Assembly: GCA_934254725.1 (NCBI GenBank)
Contig: CAKQLR010000006.1
Span: forward strand, 1 to 62,881
Direction of reading: 5' to 3'
DNA length: 62,881 bases
Source of the DNA: an uncultured Clostridia bacterium
Lineage (GTDB): Bacteria; Bacillota; Clostridia; Christensenellales; Borkfalkiaceae
A program made the position numbers and the translations under genes. The notes under the pieces were generated by a model that saw nothing but the letters and a program-made list of their open reading frames with translations, had not been told where the DNA came from and made no database searches. Positions 25,475 to 34,909 of the stretch are shown in pieces (the first letter of the stretch is position 1; every line of letters begins with the position of its first letter).

Positions 25475-27799
25475 ATGATTGTAACGAAAACCCAACCGGG
25501 GCTTGAACAACTTAACATAGTGCGTTCGCTTGCCGAGCGTTCGGGCATATCTTTCGCGCTTGCAAAAATACTCTGGTCGCGCGGGGTGAATACCGTAAAC
25601 AAGGTAAAGCGTTTTCTTTCGCCCGGCAAGGAATATTTTACTTCTCCGTTTTTGTTTAAGGGAATGGAGGAAGCCGTCGAACGCATAGAATTTTCCCGCG
25701 ATATGGGCGAAACGATAGTCATCTACGGCGATTACGACGCCGACGGAGTTTGCGCTACCACCGTTCTTTATTACGCGCTGAAAGAATACGGTATAGAAAA
25801 CGTTTTCCCCGTTCTCCCGGAGAGGGCAGACGGGTACGGGCTTTCCGAAGAGCTTATCGATAAGGTTATGGAGGAATACAATCCCGACCTTATAATAACC
25901 GTGGACTGCGGCATAAGCGGCTTCAAAGAAGTCGATTATATAAAGGATTTAGGGGTGGAAGTTATAGTTACCGACCACCATGAACTCCCCGAAATATTGC
26001 CCGATTGCACTACCATAAACTGCAAATTCCGGGATCAGGAATACGAATTCGACAGTCTTTGCGGGGCGGGCGTTGCGTTCAAACTCGCAACCGCGCTTAT
26101 CGGAACAAAGGCTTATAAATATCTGGATTTAGTCGCGCTCGCCACCGTAGCGGACAGCATGCCGCTCATTGACGAAAACCGCGACATTGTTTACGAAGGG
26201 CTGAAAATACTCAGAAGCCCGTCGGTGAGAACGGCGTTTAAAGAACTTATAAACGCCGCAAAATTAAAGGAAATAAATTCTACTTCGCTTGCGTATACCA
26301 TCGCGCCGAGGATTAACGCCGCAGGCAGAATGGGCAACGCCGCTTGCGCGCTGAAGCTGTTTTTAAGCGAAAGCCCGTCCGAAATATTCGAGCTTGCCGC
26401 AAAACTTTGCGAATACAACATAGCAAGACAGGTTGACTGCGACGAACTCTACCGCTCGGCGAAAGAAAAATTGCAGAAAAAGGGCGCGTACAAGCGTATA
26501 ATTATTCTGGAGGATGCTTCGTGGAAGAACGGGCTTGTCGGTATTGCCGCGGCTAAACTCGTCGAGGAATACAGCCGCCCCGTTATAATGTTCGTCAATA
26601 AGGACGGCGTGCTTCACGGCTCGGCAAGGAGCGTGGAGGACGTAAACATTCTCGACGCAATCACCGCAAACAAGGAATACCTGACCGAATTCGGCGGGCA
26701 CTCTCAAGCGGCGGGCGTGACGCTCGATATAGAAAACCTTCAGGCTTTCGAGGACGGAATGAACGCGTACCTTTCGGAAAAGTATCCGAGCGACGTTTTC
26801 TTTCCGAAACAGGAAGTCGAGGATTATGTGGACGAAGTGTTTAAGCTCTCTTTTGCGCGGGAACTTATGCAGCTCGAACCGTTCGGAACGGGCAACCGCA
26901 GACCGCTTTTCGCTCTCGAATGCGACGCTGTAGAACCTCGCCAGTTAAAGGACGGGTCTCCGCACGTGTCGTTTTCCACCGGCGTTATCGATTTGCTTTA
27001 CTTTAACGGCGAAAAAGAAAGCTCGCTGCTGCGCGCTCCGGTAAAGAAAACCATTGTTTTCGAGCCGAGTATTTCCTATTACGGCGGAAGGGAGAGTCTG
27101 AGGGGCTTCGTTAAATATTACGAGGCGGAAGTTAAACCTAACGGCGAGCTGAGTGCGGATTTATTCACCGCAAACCTTACAAACATAGCGGCGGACGGGG
27201 AAGAGGCGAATGCCGTTACCCTTACAAAAGAACAGACGGACGAATTGATTGAAAGAGAATCCGCCTGCCCGTACGGAACGATGTACGTCGTAAGCTCGCT
27301 TAAAACGCTCGAATTCTTCCCGCAGGTCAAGAATTTACCGTTGTACCTTTCTTATCCGAGGGTTAAAAATCTCGGCAACTGCGTAGTGGCGGTATTGACG
27401 CCCGGCGGAGCGGAGGGCTTCAGAAACGTAGTTTATCTCGATGCGCCTATGTATAAACCCGTAAGCGTTGCGGGCGCAAAGGTGTTCGTAAACGTAAGTA
27501 TACGAGCAAGCGAATTTCTCCCGGATTTAACCCCCACGAGGGCTGCCGTCGGCGAGGTGTTTTCTGCAGTGAAAGGGCTTGATAAAAAGCACGCCTACAC
27601 CCCGTCGGATTTATTCTTCCTTTTGGGAGAAGACGCCTATATCTCACGTTATCAACTGATTTTTGCCGTAAAAGTTCTTGAAGAGCTGGGCATAATTACG
27701 TTCAGAAACGGCAGAATGGTATATGACAGAAATATACGTGCGGACATAAATAAATCTAAAATTTTCAAAACGATAGAACATTTGATCGAACTTGCTTAA
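25475..27799 (+). CDS. recJ: Single-stranded-DNA-specific exonuclease RecJ
   Basis: 774 residues. DHH-phosphoesterase motifs are VIYGDYDADG near residue 85, VTVDCG, VTDHHELP near 165, and the DHHA1 motif GGHSQAAG near 408. An OB-like domain and a long C-terminal region follow, as in Firmicute RecJ. It degrades 5' ended single strands in RecF-type recombination and repair. AGGAGG lies 11 bases before ATG. It is first in the recJ-relA-MBL-hemZ string, with 17 bp to relA. Confidence 0.94.
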   Translation: MIVTKTQPGLEQLNIVRSLAERSGISFALAKILWSRGVNTVNKVKRFLSPGKEYFTSPFLFKGMEEAVERIEFSRDMGETIVIYGDYDADGVCATTVLYYALKEYGIENVFPVLPERADGYGLSEELIDKVMEEYNPDLIITVDCGISGFKEVDYIKDLGVEVIVTDHHELPEILPDCTTINCKFRDQEYEFDSLCGAGVAFKLATALIGTKAYKYLDLVALATVADSMPLIDENRDIVYEGLKILRSPSVRTAFKELINAAKLKEINSTSLAYTIAPRINAAGRMGNAACALKLFLSESPSEIFELAAKLCEYNIARQVDCDELYRSAKEKLQKKGAYKRIIILEDASWKNGLVGIAAAKLVEEYSRPVIMFVNKDGVLHGSARSVEDVNILDAITANKEYLTEFGGHSQAAGVTLDIENLQAFEDGMNAYLSEKYPSDVFFPKQEVEDYVDEVFKLSFARELMQLEPFGTGNRRPLFALECDAVEPRQLKDGSPHVSFSTGVIDLLYFNGEKESSLLRAPVKKTIVFEPSISYYGGRESLRGFVKYYEAEVKPNGELSADLFTANLTNIAADGEEANAVTLTKEQTDELIERESACPYGTMYVVSSLKTLEFFPQVKNLPLYLSYPRVKNLGNCVVAVLTPGGAEGFRNVVYLDAPMYKPVSVAGAKVFVNVSIRASEFLPDLTPTRAAVGEVFSAVKGLDKKHAYTPSDLFFLLGEDAYISRYQLIFAVKVLEELGIITFRNGRMVYDRNIRADINKSKIFKTIEHLIELA

Positions 27800-27816
27800 C
27801 GGACGGAAAAGGATAT

Positions 27817-29943
27817 ATGTACGAAGTACTTGAAACAATTCAGACAACCTATTCGGGAAAAGAAGCGGAAATATTAACCAAGGCTTTTTACTTTGCCAAG
27901 GAGGCGCACGCCAACCAGAAGAGGGCTTCGGGCGAGGAGTACTTTACGCACCCCTGCGCGGTAGCTCAGATTTTGATTGACCTCGGAATGGATTGTTCTA
28001 CGATAGCGGCGGCGTTTTTGCACGACACCATCGAGGATACCTACGTTTCCGAAGGGGATATAAAGAAGGAATTCGGCGACGAGATTCTTCAACTCGTTCA
28101 GGGCGTTACAAAACTTGAAAAAATAGAGTTCAAATCGCACGAGGAAGAGCAAGCCGAAAACTTCAAAAAAATCTTCGTTTCAATGGCGAAGGACATAAGG
28201 GTTATAATCATAAAGCTTGCGGACAGACTGCACAATATGCGCTCGCTCAACTTCCTTTCCAGCGAACGCCAACAGCGCATATCGAGGGAGACGCTCGACA
28301 TATACGCGCCGCTTGCTGGCAGGCTCGGTATATCGCAGATAAAGTGCGAATTAGAGGACTTATGCCTTAAATACCTTGACCCCGAAGCGTATGAATTTCT
28401 CGCTTCAAACATCAACAGCAAGCTTGTCGAACGCAGGAAATTCGTGGATTTCGTTATAAAGGAAATACAGGATATTCTCAAAGAATCCAATCTGCAGGGG
28501 GAGGTTTTCGGCAGACCGAAGCACTTCTATTCCATCTATAAAAAGATGAAAAACCAGGGCAAAACCCTTGACCAGATTTATGACCTTACCGCGTTAAGAG
28601 TAATAGTAAACGAGATCGACGAGTGTTACGAACTCCTCGGGAAAATCCATAAAAAGTGGAAGCCCATTCCGGGAAGAATAAAAGACTATATAGCGATGCC
28701 AAAACCGAATATGTATCAATCGCTGCACACAACGGTCGTTACGGATTTCGGTCAGACGTTTGAAATTCAGATAAGAACCAAGGAAATGCACCGCATGGCT
28801 GAATACGGTATCGCGGCGCACTGGAAATACAAGGAAAACAAAACGGTTGAGGACAGCTTCGACACCCGCCTTTCCTGGATACGCGAGGTTATGGAATGGC
28901 AGGGCGGTGTTAAAGACAGTAAAGAGTTTTTGGAATCCCTAAAAGGTGACGTTTACAGCAGCGAGGTGCTTGTGTTTACCCCGAAGGGCGAAGTTAAAAG
29001 CCTTGTCAAGGACGCCACGCCAATAGACTTTGCTTACAGCGTTCATACCGAAGTCGGGCATCATTGCGTCGGCGCAAAGGTCAACGGCAAAATGGTTCCG
29101 CTTAACACCACGTTGCAGACTGGCGACGTAGTGGACATTATTACGTCGAAGAACTCCAAAGGCCCCTCCTGGGACTGGCTTAAAATTGCAAAAAGCGCGG
29201 GCAGTAAGAATAAAATTCGTCAGTTCTTCCGCCGCGAAATGCACGACGAAAATATTAAAATAGGTAAAAGCATGCTCGAAGCGGAGGCACGCAACAAGGG
29301 GTACAACTTTGCGGAGCTTCTCAACCCCGTAAGCTTTGAAAGAATACAGAACAAAATGTCTTTCTCCACGCCGGAGGAAATGTATATGGCTGTCGGCGGC
29401 GGCATAGTTACCGTTAACCAGGTTCTCGTAAAACTCATCGACGTTGCGAGGAAGGAAACGGCGAAAGACGAATCTAAAAAGATGGTTACCACCCATCACA
29501 GGGCTACGGGCGACGTTATAATTAAAGGCGTTGAAGGGCTGCTGATAAGGTTTGCGGGTTGTTGTAACCCCGTTCCCGGCGACAAAATCATCGGCTTCAT
29601 CTCAAGGGGAAGGGGCGTTACCGTTCACAGAGCGGACTGCCCGAATATGAAAAACGAAACTCCCGACAGAATTGTTGAGGCTGTCTGGTCGGGCAAGGCT
29701 GGCAGCGACTACATTGCGAGCATAGAGATTCACGCTGACGAGCGCGCGTCCGTGCTTCAGGTCGTCGCGGGAATTTGCGCTCAGCTTAACTTGTTTATCA
29801 CGTCGGTGAACGGGCGTATAGATACGAAGCTGAGAATGAGCATTGTGGATATGACTATTCGTCTTAACACGGCCGCTGACCTTGACGATTTAATAAAAAA
29901 GATTTCGGCGGAAAAGGGAATAATAGAAGTATTCCGCGTATAG
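27817..29943 (+). CDS. relA: Bifunctional (p)ppGpp synthetase/hydrolase
   Basis: 708 residues, full Rel length. The N-terminal HD domain has FTHPCAVAQIL and FLHDTIEDT, an intact hydrolase site. The synthetase domain is around residues 200-330 (FGRPKHFYSIYKKM, YDLTALRVIV). Then come the TGS domain (VFTPKGEVKSLVKDATPIDFAYSVHT), a zinc-finger-like segment (RFAGCCNPVPGD) and the C-terminal ACT domain. It makes and degrades the stringent alarmone. It lies between recJ and an MBL hydrolase; the D-Tyr-tRNA deacylase gene often found next to relA is missing here. Confidence 0.95.
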   Translation: MYEVLETIQTTYSGKEAEILTKAFYFAKEAHANQKRASGEEYFTHPCAVAQILIDLGMDCSTIAAAFLHDTIEDTYVSEGDIKKEFGDEILQLVQGVTKLEKIEFKSHEEEQAENFKKIFVSMAKDIRVIIIKLADRLHNMRSLNFLSSERQQRISRETLDIYAPLAGRLGISQIKCELEDLCLKYLDPEAYEFLASNINSKLVERRKFVDFVIKEIQDILKESNLQGEVFGRPKHFYSIYKKMKNQGKTLDQIYDLTALRVIVNEIDECYELLGKIHKKWKPIPGRIKDYIAMPKPNMYQSLHTTVVTDFGQTFEIQIRTKEMHRMAEYGIAAHWKYKENKTVEDSFDTRLSWIREVMEWQGGVKDSKEFLESLKGDVYSSEVLVFTPKGEVKSLVKDATPIDFAYSVHTEVGHHCVGAKVNGKMVPLNTTLQTGDVVDIITSKNSKGPSWDWLKIAKSAGSKNKIRQFFRREMHDENIKIGKSMLEAEARNKGYNFAELLNPVSFERIQNKMSFSTPEEMYMAVGGGIVTVNQVLVKLIDVARKETAKDESKKMVTTHHRATGDVIIKGVEGLLIRFAGCCNPVPGDKIIGFISRGRGVTVHRADCPNMKNETPDRIVEAVWSGKAGSDYIASIEIHADERASVLQVVAGICAQLNLFITSVNGRIDTKLRMSIVDMTIRLNTAADLDDLIKKISAEKGIIEVFRV

Positions 29944-29959
29944 CGAAAGGAAAAAACAA

Positions 29960-30574
29960 ATGCAATATCAAGTATTTTCGGACGGGCTTTTAAACTCCAA
30001 CACCTACCTTGTTTTCGACGGGCGCGACGGCGTTGTTATAGACGCGGGAGTGCCGTTTTCTTCGGTGGAAAAAAAGACGAGGGAACTGAATATAGAAATA
30101 CGCGCCCTGCTTTTAACTCACGGGCACATAGACCACATCGCTTATGCCGAAGAATACAGAAAAGCGGGTATTCCCGTCGGCATAAATAAAAGAGAGGAAT
30201 ATATGCTCGCACCATGCCGCGACAATCTCGCAAAGTACATCGGCATTAAATTCGACGCCAGTAAAGCGGATTTTGTTTTTAACGGCGGGGACGAATTGTC
30301 GTTCGGGAACCTAAAAATCAAAGTCATATTGACCGCGGGGCACACGGCAGGCTCTTGTTGCTTTTTAGTCGATAACGTGTGTTTTACGGGGGATACGCTG
30401 TTTTGCGGAGGAGTCGGCAGGACGGATTTCCCGACGGGTAGTCACTCCGAACTTATAGAATCCATAAAGAAAAAGCTGTTTGTATTGCCGGACGAAACGG
30501 TGATTTGCCCCGGACATAACGAGGAAAGCACCATTCGAGCAGAGAAAGACGGAAACGCTTATTTTACCGAGTGA
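29960..30574 (+). CDS. MBL-fold hydrolase, glyoxalase II-like
   Basis: 204 residues. Metallo-beta-lactamase motifs appear in order: LLTHGHIDHIA (HxHxDH), the AGHTAGS histidine, CFTGDTLF with the bridging aspartate, and PGHN. The substrate is not defined; members are usually annotated hydroxyacylglutathione hydrolase-like, but the short C-terminus lacks the glutathione-binding helical domain. AAAGGAAAAA lies before ATG, 16 bp after relA. It belongs to the relA-hemZ operon seen across Clostridia. Confidence 0.92.
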   Translation: MQYQVFSDGLLNSNTYLVFDGRDGVVIDAGVPFSSVEKKTRELNIEIRALLLTHGHIDHIAYAEEYRKAGIPVGINKREEYMLAPCRDNLAKYIGIKFDASKADFVFNGGDELSFGNLKIKVILTAGHTAGSCCFLVDNVCFTGDTLFCGGVGRTDFPTGSHSELIESIKKKLFVLPDETVICPGHNEESTIRAEKDGNAYFTE

Positions 30575-30591
30575 AAAGGAGAAAAGGCTTT

Positions 30592-31956
30592 ATGTTAAAT
30601 ACGAATGCGGAAGTGTTTTTCCCCGATTTGATGGAAGAAGTAAATCTTTTTCCTGGTGCGGATAATTTTGAAATCACCCATTTAATGTGCGAAAAAGACG
30701 GTTTCTTTGAAAATACCGTAACCGTGAAAGGCAAGGAATACGCTTTTAAAAACAAAGCGGAATATAAAAACGAAACGGAGAGAAAAAGGATTGCAAAAAG
30801 GTATTCCAAGCTGTCCGTTTATCGCGCTCTGTCCGATTTTACGGGCGAGAAGATGTCATGGGGCGCTCTTACGGGCATAAGACCCGTAAAACTTGCCTAC
30901 CAACAGGGCGAGGACTTTGAAAATTTCTTAAAAAACGAAATGCTGGTTTCCGACGAAAAGACGGAAATCGTAAAAAAAATAATAGACGCACAAAAGGGAA
31001 TATACGAGATAAACCGCGAAAACGGGGACTTTTTCGTAGGAATACCCTTCTGCCCGACAAGGTGTTCGTACTGTTCTTTTGTCTCTTCGGAGATAGCAAA
31101 GGCGAAGAATTTGCCAGAATACGTTGACGCACTCGTTAAAGAAATACAGGCTTCCAAGCCGATGATAAAGAAACTTAAAAGCATTTACATAGGCGGGGGA
31201 ACGCCCGTATCGCTTCCGAAAAATTTGCTTATAAAAGTGCTTGACGCGGTAGGCAGAAACACCGCGGGCGTGGAATACACAGTGGAAGCGGGCAGACCCG
31301 ATTGCATTGACGGCGAAACGCTCGCGCTTTTGAAAGATTACGGCGTGACGCGCGTTTGCGTTAACCCGCAGACTTTTAACGATAAAACGCTTGAACTGCT
31401 CGGGCGGAAACATACTGCGGCGGACGTAGTGGAAAAATTTCATCTTGCAAGGGAATTCGGCTTCGATATAAATTGCGACCTTATAGCGGGGCTTCCGGAG
31501 GAAACGCTCGACGATTTCAGATACAGCATAGATACTGCGTTGTCCCTTCGCCCCGAGAACGTAACGGTGCACACTTTATGCTTGAAAAAAGGGTCTAAAT
31601 TAAAGGAAAACTGTTCGAGACTCGGAGAGGGCGAGGTGTCCGCAATGATAGATTATTCCTCGCGGGCAATCATTTCGGCGGGGTATTCTCCTTATTATTT
31701 ATATCGTCAGAAGTATATGGCGGCTAATCAGGAGAACACCGGTTACGCGCTCCCCGGTAAGGTCTGCGTGTACAACGTGGACGTTATGGAAGAGATTTCC
31801 GACAACGTGGCGTGCGGTGCAAACGCTGTTTCCAAAAAGATTTTCCCCGACGAAAACCGTATAGAGCGTTACGGCGCGCCCAAAGACATCGCTACTTACA
31901 TAGCAAAGATAGACGCGATTATTTCCGAAAAAGAAAAATTGTTCGGTTGCCTTTAA
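30592..31956 (+). CDS. hemZ: Coproporphyrinogen dehydrogenase-like radical SAM protein HemZ
   Basis: 454 residues. An N-terminal domain of about 150 residues precedes the radical SAM motif FCPTRCSYCSF, followed by SIYIGGGTPVSL and the HemN/HemZ core (TVEAGRPDCID, VNPQTFNDKTL, LIAGLPEETLDDF). The family includes oxygen-independent coproporphyrinogen oxidases, but in organisms with no other haem genes its role is uncertain, and no other haem gene is in this window. I start at ATG 30592 because AAGGAG lies 10 bases upstream; the GTG at 30571 overlaps the MBL stop and has no site. Confidence 0.9.
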   Translation: MLNTNAEVFFPDLMEEVNLFPGADNFEITHLMCEKDGFFENTVTVKGKEYAFKNKAEYKNETERKRIAKRYSKLSVYRALSDFTGEKMSWGALTGIRPVKLAYQQGEDFENFLKNEMLVSDEKTEIVKKIIDAQKGIYEINRENGDFFVGIPFCPTRCSYCSFVSSEIAKAKNLPEYVDALVKEIQASKPMIKKLKSIYIGGGTPVSLPKNLLIKVLDAVGRNTAGVEYTVEAGRPDCIDGETLALLKDYGVTRVCVNPQTFNDKTLELLGRKHTAADVVEKFHLAREFGFDINCDLIAGLPEETLDDFRYSIDTALSLRPENVTVHTLCLKKGSKLKENCSRLGEGEVSAMIDYSSRAIISAGYSPYYLYRQKYMAANQENTGYALPGKVCVYNVDVMEEISDNVACGANAVSKKIFPDENRIERYGAPKDIATYIAKIDAIISEKEKLFGCL

Positions 31957-32029
31957 GCCGAGATAGCGTAGAACGCTACACGGCTGCCCGTAAGGCTAAG
32001 GGGCGGTAAGTAACTCTACAAAGCGTAGG

Positions 32030-32058
32030 TTGACATTTGTTTCCGTTGTATTTATAAT
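32030..32058 (+). promoter_or_regulatory. Consensus promoter of the XRE-type gene
   Basis: TTGACA (32030-32035), 17-bp spacer, TATAAT (32053-32058). Confidence 0.85.
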
Positions 32059-32079
32059 GGTTTTCGCGAGGTGAAAATT

Positions 32080-32667
32080 ATGAATTCATATGTAACGGGA
32101 ACTGTAATTAAACAGTTAAGAGAAAAACAAAATTTAACTCAGGCTATGCTTGCGGATATGATTTGCGTAAGCGATAAAACCGTTTCCAAATGGGAGACAG
32201 GCAAGGGATTGCCTGATATTTCGCTGCTTTAGCCGCTTGCCGCCGCTCTTCGGGTGTCGGTCACGGAGCTTATTTCCGGGCAGCTGGTCCGTAACACAAA
32301 CACGCACGGCAATATGTTCAACGCCAAGTTTTACGTTTGCCCCGTGTGCGGAAACATTGTTCTGTCCGTCGGCGAGGGTGTTTTCTCCTGCCATGGAATC
32401 GCGCTATCCGCCCTCGATGCGGAAGCTTCTTTTGATGCGGATATTTCGGTCGTAGAGGATGAACTGTTTATTAAAATTCCGCATAAAATGGAGAAAAACG
32501 ATTATATAAGTTTTATTTGCGGGGTTGCTGCGGACAGGGTTCAGCTTGTAAAGTTGTACCCCGAAGGCAATGCCGAAGCGAGAATAAAACGCTCGGGCGT
32601 CAGGTTTATTTACTATTATGATATAAAAAACGGTCTTTACAAACAGACCGTTTCGGGTAAAGTTTAA
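32080..32667 (+). pseudogene. XRE-family regulator with zinc-ribbon C-terminal domain, interrupted by amber codon
   Basis: The frame from ATG 32080 (GAGGTG 6-7 bases upstream) encodes an XRE helix-turn-helix (KQLREKQNLTQAMLADMICVSDKTVSKWETGKGLPD). It is stopped by TAG at 32230-32232, codon 51, exactly where relatives read a glutamate or glutamine (SLLxPLAAAL). The same frame then stays open to TAA 32667, with FYVCPVCGNIV and a second cysteine pair suggesting a zinc-ribbon or desulfoferrodoxin-like sensing domain. One base change explains the break, and the promoter and frame are otherwise intact. It may be a recent nonsense mutation or a sequence error. Full length would be 195 codons. Confidence 0.8.
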
Positions 32668-32731
32668 GGTAATGAGTAACGGAGAAAATTCGTTTACTTT
32701 CTCGGCACGGCAGCGGTTTTACGGAAAAAAG

Positions 32732-32768
32732 AAAAGGTCTCGGGAGGTTTCAAATCCCGAGACCTTTT
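32732..32768. terminator. Bidirectional terminator between the XRE and MATE genes
   Basis: AAAAGGTCTCGGGA (32732-32745) / TCCCGAGACCTTTT (32755-32768), 14 bp, perfect. Confidence 0.9.
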
Positions 32769-32782
32769 ATAATAAGTTAATT

Positions 32783-34120
32783 TTAATAATTGTATTTTTT
32801 GCGGTTGGCAAGCAGGAAGATAAGCGAAAGAATGAACGCAAATACTTCCGCCACGGTAATAGCAAGCCATATTCCGTCTTTTCCTATTATCAACGGCAGT
32901 AAAATAATCGAAGCGGACTGGAAGATTAGCGTTCTCATAAACGAGATAGCCGCAGAAATTCCACCGTTGTTCAGCGCCGTAAAGAAGGACGACATATATA
33001 TATTGAACCCCGCAAGCGTGAACGCAGCTGCTGAATACAGGAATGCTTTGCATGTTAAATCATACAAATCGGGGTAAGCACCAACGAATATTTTTGCTAT
33101 AACGGGCGAACAGGTCAGCGCTAAAATAGTCATGCAGACGCCCGTGATACCCATAATGTATATGCTCTTTTTAAGTACGTTGTGCATTTCTTGATGGTTC
33201 TGTGCCCCGTAGTTGTATCCCACTATCGGCGCGCAGCCTATGGAATAACCTATGAACGTAGCCACGAAAATAAAGTTTACGTACATTAAAACGCCGTATG
33301 CGGAAACGCCGTCCTCGCCGAAATACTTCATCAGCTGAATGTTGTAAAGCATACCGACTATAGAGGACGAAATGTTGCTCATAAGTTCGGAGGAGCCGTT
33401 CCAGCAAGCCTGAAGTATAGGTTTGAATTCAGGTTTGGTAAATTTTAACCTGAGCGGACTTTCGTTCGGGCGGAGGAAGTATACGAGCGGAATAGCCGCG
33501 CCGAGCACCTGGCTCAAACCAGTTGCCACTGCGGCGCCCGCCACGCCCCATTTGAAAATTCCTACGAAAACTAAATCCAAAACCATATTCGTAACGCCCG
33601 CGATAACCGTGACTAAAAGCCCGAAGCGCGGTTTTTCCGCAGCGATAAGAAAACTGTGGAAAACGTTCTGCAACATAAACGGTACGGTAAACGCGATTAC
33701 TATTACGCCGTACTCAACGCAGTAACCTATCATGTCTTCCGTAGCGCGGAAAAGTATGGATACGGGGCGAACAAAAATAATACCCAGCGCTGTTAAAACC
33801 AAACCGAGTACGGCGGTGAATATAATCATCATAGAAAAGTATCTGTTGGCTTTGGGCATATCGCCTTCGCCCATTATTTTGGAAACCAACGCCGTACCGC
33901 CCGTACCTACCATAAAGCCCATGCCGCCGAGTATCATTATAAACGGCATAACAAGGTTTATTGCGGCGAAAGCGGTTTTGCCCGCATAGTTGGAAACGAA
34001 AATGCCGTCAACCACGCCGTATATCGATGTAAAAATCATCATAATTATCGGCGGATAAACGAATTTTAAAAGTTTTTTCAGCGTGAAATGATCGCCGAGA
34101 GTGATAGTGCTTTTGCTCAT
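32783..34120 (-). CDS. MATE-family multidrug efflux transporter
   Basis: 445 residues with about twelve hydrophobic segments. The N-terminal MATE features are visible (KLLKFVYPPIIMMIFTSIYGVVDGIFVSNYAG, MGFMVGTGGTALVSKIMGEGD), the pattern of the DinF/NorM-like group. It exports cationic compounds by sodium or proton antiport. The promoter is consensus and the leader is short, with AGGAGAAG before ATG. It converges on the broken XRE gene; no regulatory link can be shown. Confidence 0.92.
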   Translation of the reverse strand: MSKSTITLGDHFTLKKLLKFVYPPIIMMIFTSIYGVVDGIFVSNYAGKTAFAAINLVMPFIMILGGMGFMVGTGGTALVSKIMGEGDMPKANRYFSMMIIFTAVLGLVLTALGIIFVRPVSILFRATEDMIGYCVEYGVIVIAFTVPFMLQNVFHSFLIAAEKPRFGLLVTVIAGVTNMVLDLVFVGIFKWGVAGAAVATGLSQVLGAAIPLVYFLRPNESPLRLKFTKPEFKPILQACWNGSSELMSNISSSIVGMLYNIQLMKYFGEDGVSAYGVLMYVNFIFVATFIGYSIGCAPIVGYNYGAQNHQEMHNVLKKSIYIMGITGVCMTILALTCSPVIAKIFVGAYPDLYDLTCKAFLYSAAAFTLAGFNIYMSSFFTALNNGGISAAISFMRTLIFQSASIILLPLIIGKDGIWLAITVAEVFAFILSLIFLLANRKKYNY

Positions 34121-34148
34121 TTTGTGTCTTCTCCTGTCGTAGAGTAGT

Positions 34149-34177
34149 ATTATAGCCTAATAAAAAATATATGTCAA
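34149..34177 (-). promoter_or_regulatory. Consensus promoter of the MATE gene
   Basis: Minus strand TTGACA (34177-34172), 17-bp spacer, TATAAT (34154-34149). Confidence 0.88.
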
Positions 34178-34366
34178 ACTTTATAAAGGATAAAAATATC
34201 GATTTATTGATAATTTTAAAAGAAAAAATTATTTTTCGCGCAACTTGGGGGTATAATCGGGGACTATCGTTTTTATTTAGAAACAAAGCGTTGCGACTAT
34301 TTAAATAAAGCGGCGCGATTGCTATGAAATTCTCTGCTACAGACGTAAAATAAAGTACAAAAACAC

Positions 34367-34395
34367 TTGACAAAAACAGGAATTGATACTATAAT
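34367..34395 (+). promoter_or_regulatory. Consensus promoter of the TM1266-like/ABC operon
   Basis: TTGACA (34367-34372), 17-bp spacer, TATAAT (34390-34395); followed by a leader of about 205 nt. Confidence 0.88.
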
Positions 34396-34606
34396 ATAAT
34401 CAAAAAATTAAATAAAACAAAAAACCAAATCGATGATTTTTCGGAGAGTAAGTTTATAAAGTAATACGGGTGTTTGCGAATATAATTTCGCATTAAAGCT
34501 TCCGCGGCGGTATTTTTCCACTTCGGCGGCAGAAATAAAACCGTTTTTGTTGACGCGCTTTGAAATATCATTGCGCGTTTTGTTTTTGTTTGAAGGAGGT
34601 TTTATA

Positions 34607-34858
34607 ATGAAAATCGGCGTAGTGGGCATAATAATCGAGAAGGACAGAAGTATGGCAGAAAGCGTACAAAAGATACTTTCAAGCTTTGCGGATATTATTT
34701 TGTCCAGAACGGGACTTCCCGATAAGGATAGCGGCGTTTACGTTATTTCGCTTATAGTAAGGGGCACGAACGAGAGGATTTCCGCTCTTTCGGGTAAGCT
34801 CGGAAGGCTTGAAAACGTTACCGTGAAAACTGCCGTGACCGAGTTTGTTGCGGAGTAA
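34607..34858 (+). CDS. TM1266-like putative iron-only hydrogenase system regulator
   Basis: 83 residues with a ferredoxin/ACT-like pattern: KIGVVGIIIEKDRSM, then VYVISLIVRGTNERISALSGKLGRLENVTVKTA. This matches the small family typified by TM1266, usually encoded beside [FeFe]-hydrogenase maturation genes and proposed as a regulator. AAGGAGG lies 7 bases before ATG 34607. Here it leads an ABC importer operon instead; no hydrogenase or HydE/F/G gene is in the window. The long leader may carry regulation. Confidence 0.8.
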   Translation: MKIGVVGIIIEKDRSMAESVQKILSSFADIILSRTGLPDKDSGVYVISLIVRGTNERISALSGKLGRLENVTVKTAVTEFVAE

Positions 34859-34909
34859 AAGTCCCTTATAACACACATTATCTGAATATTTTTACAGGAG
34901 AATTTTTTT

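Larger units (their letters stand above)
34121..34606. other. Intergenic region with divergent promoters and a long leader
   Basis: Contains the MATE promoter (34149-34177), the promoter of the TM1266-like operon (34367-34395) and a 205-nt leader with small hairpins (for example TGCGAA/TTCGCA near 34473-34490). A minus-strand 73-codon frame crosses the leader but has no ribosome binding site. No known riboswitch consensus was recognised. Confidence 0.6.

Noticed and set aside
34396..34606. TPP riboswitch for a thiamine-precursor importer
   Set aside because: Conserved CTGAGA and the second TPP core are missing, so the importer is not called ThiXYZ.
34408..34629. Minus-strand 73-codon frame in the leader of the TM1266-like gene
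   Set aside because: No Shine-Dalgarno; spans a consensus plus-strand leader and start.
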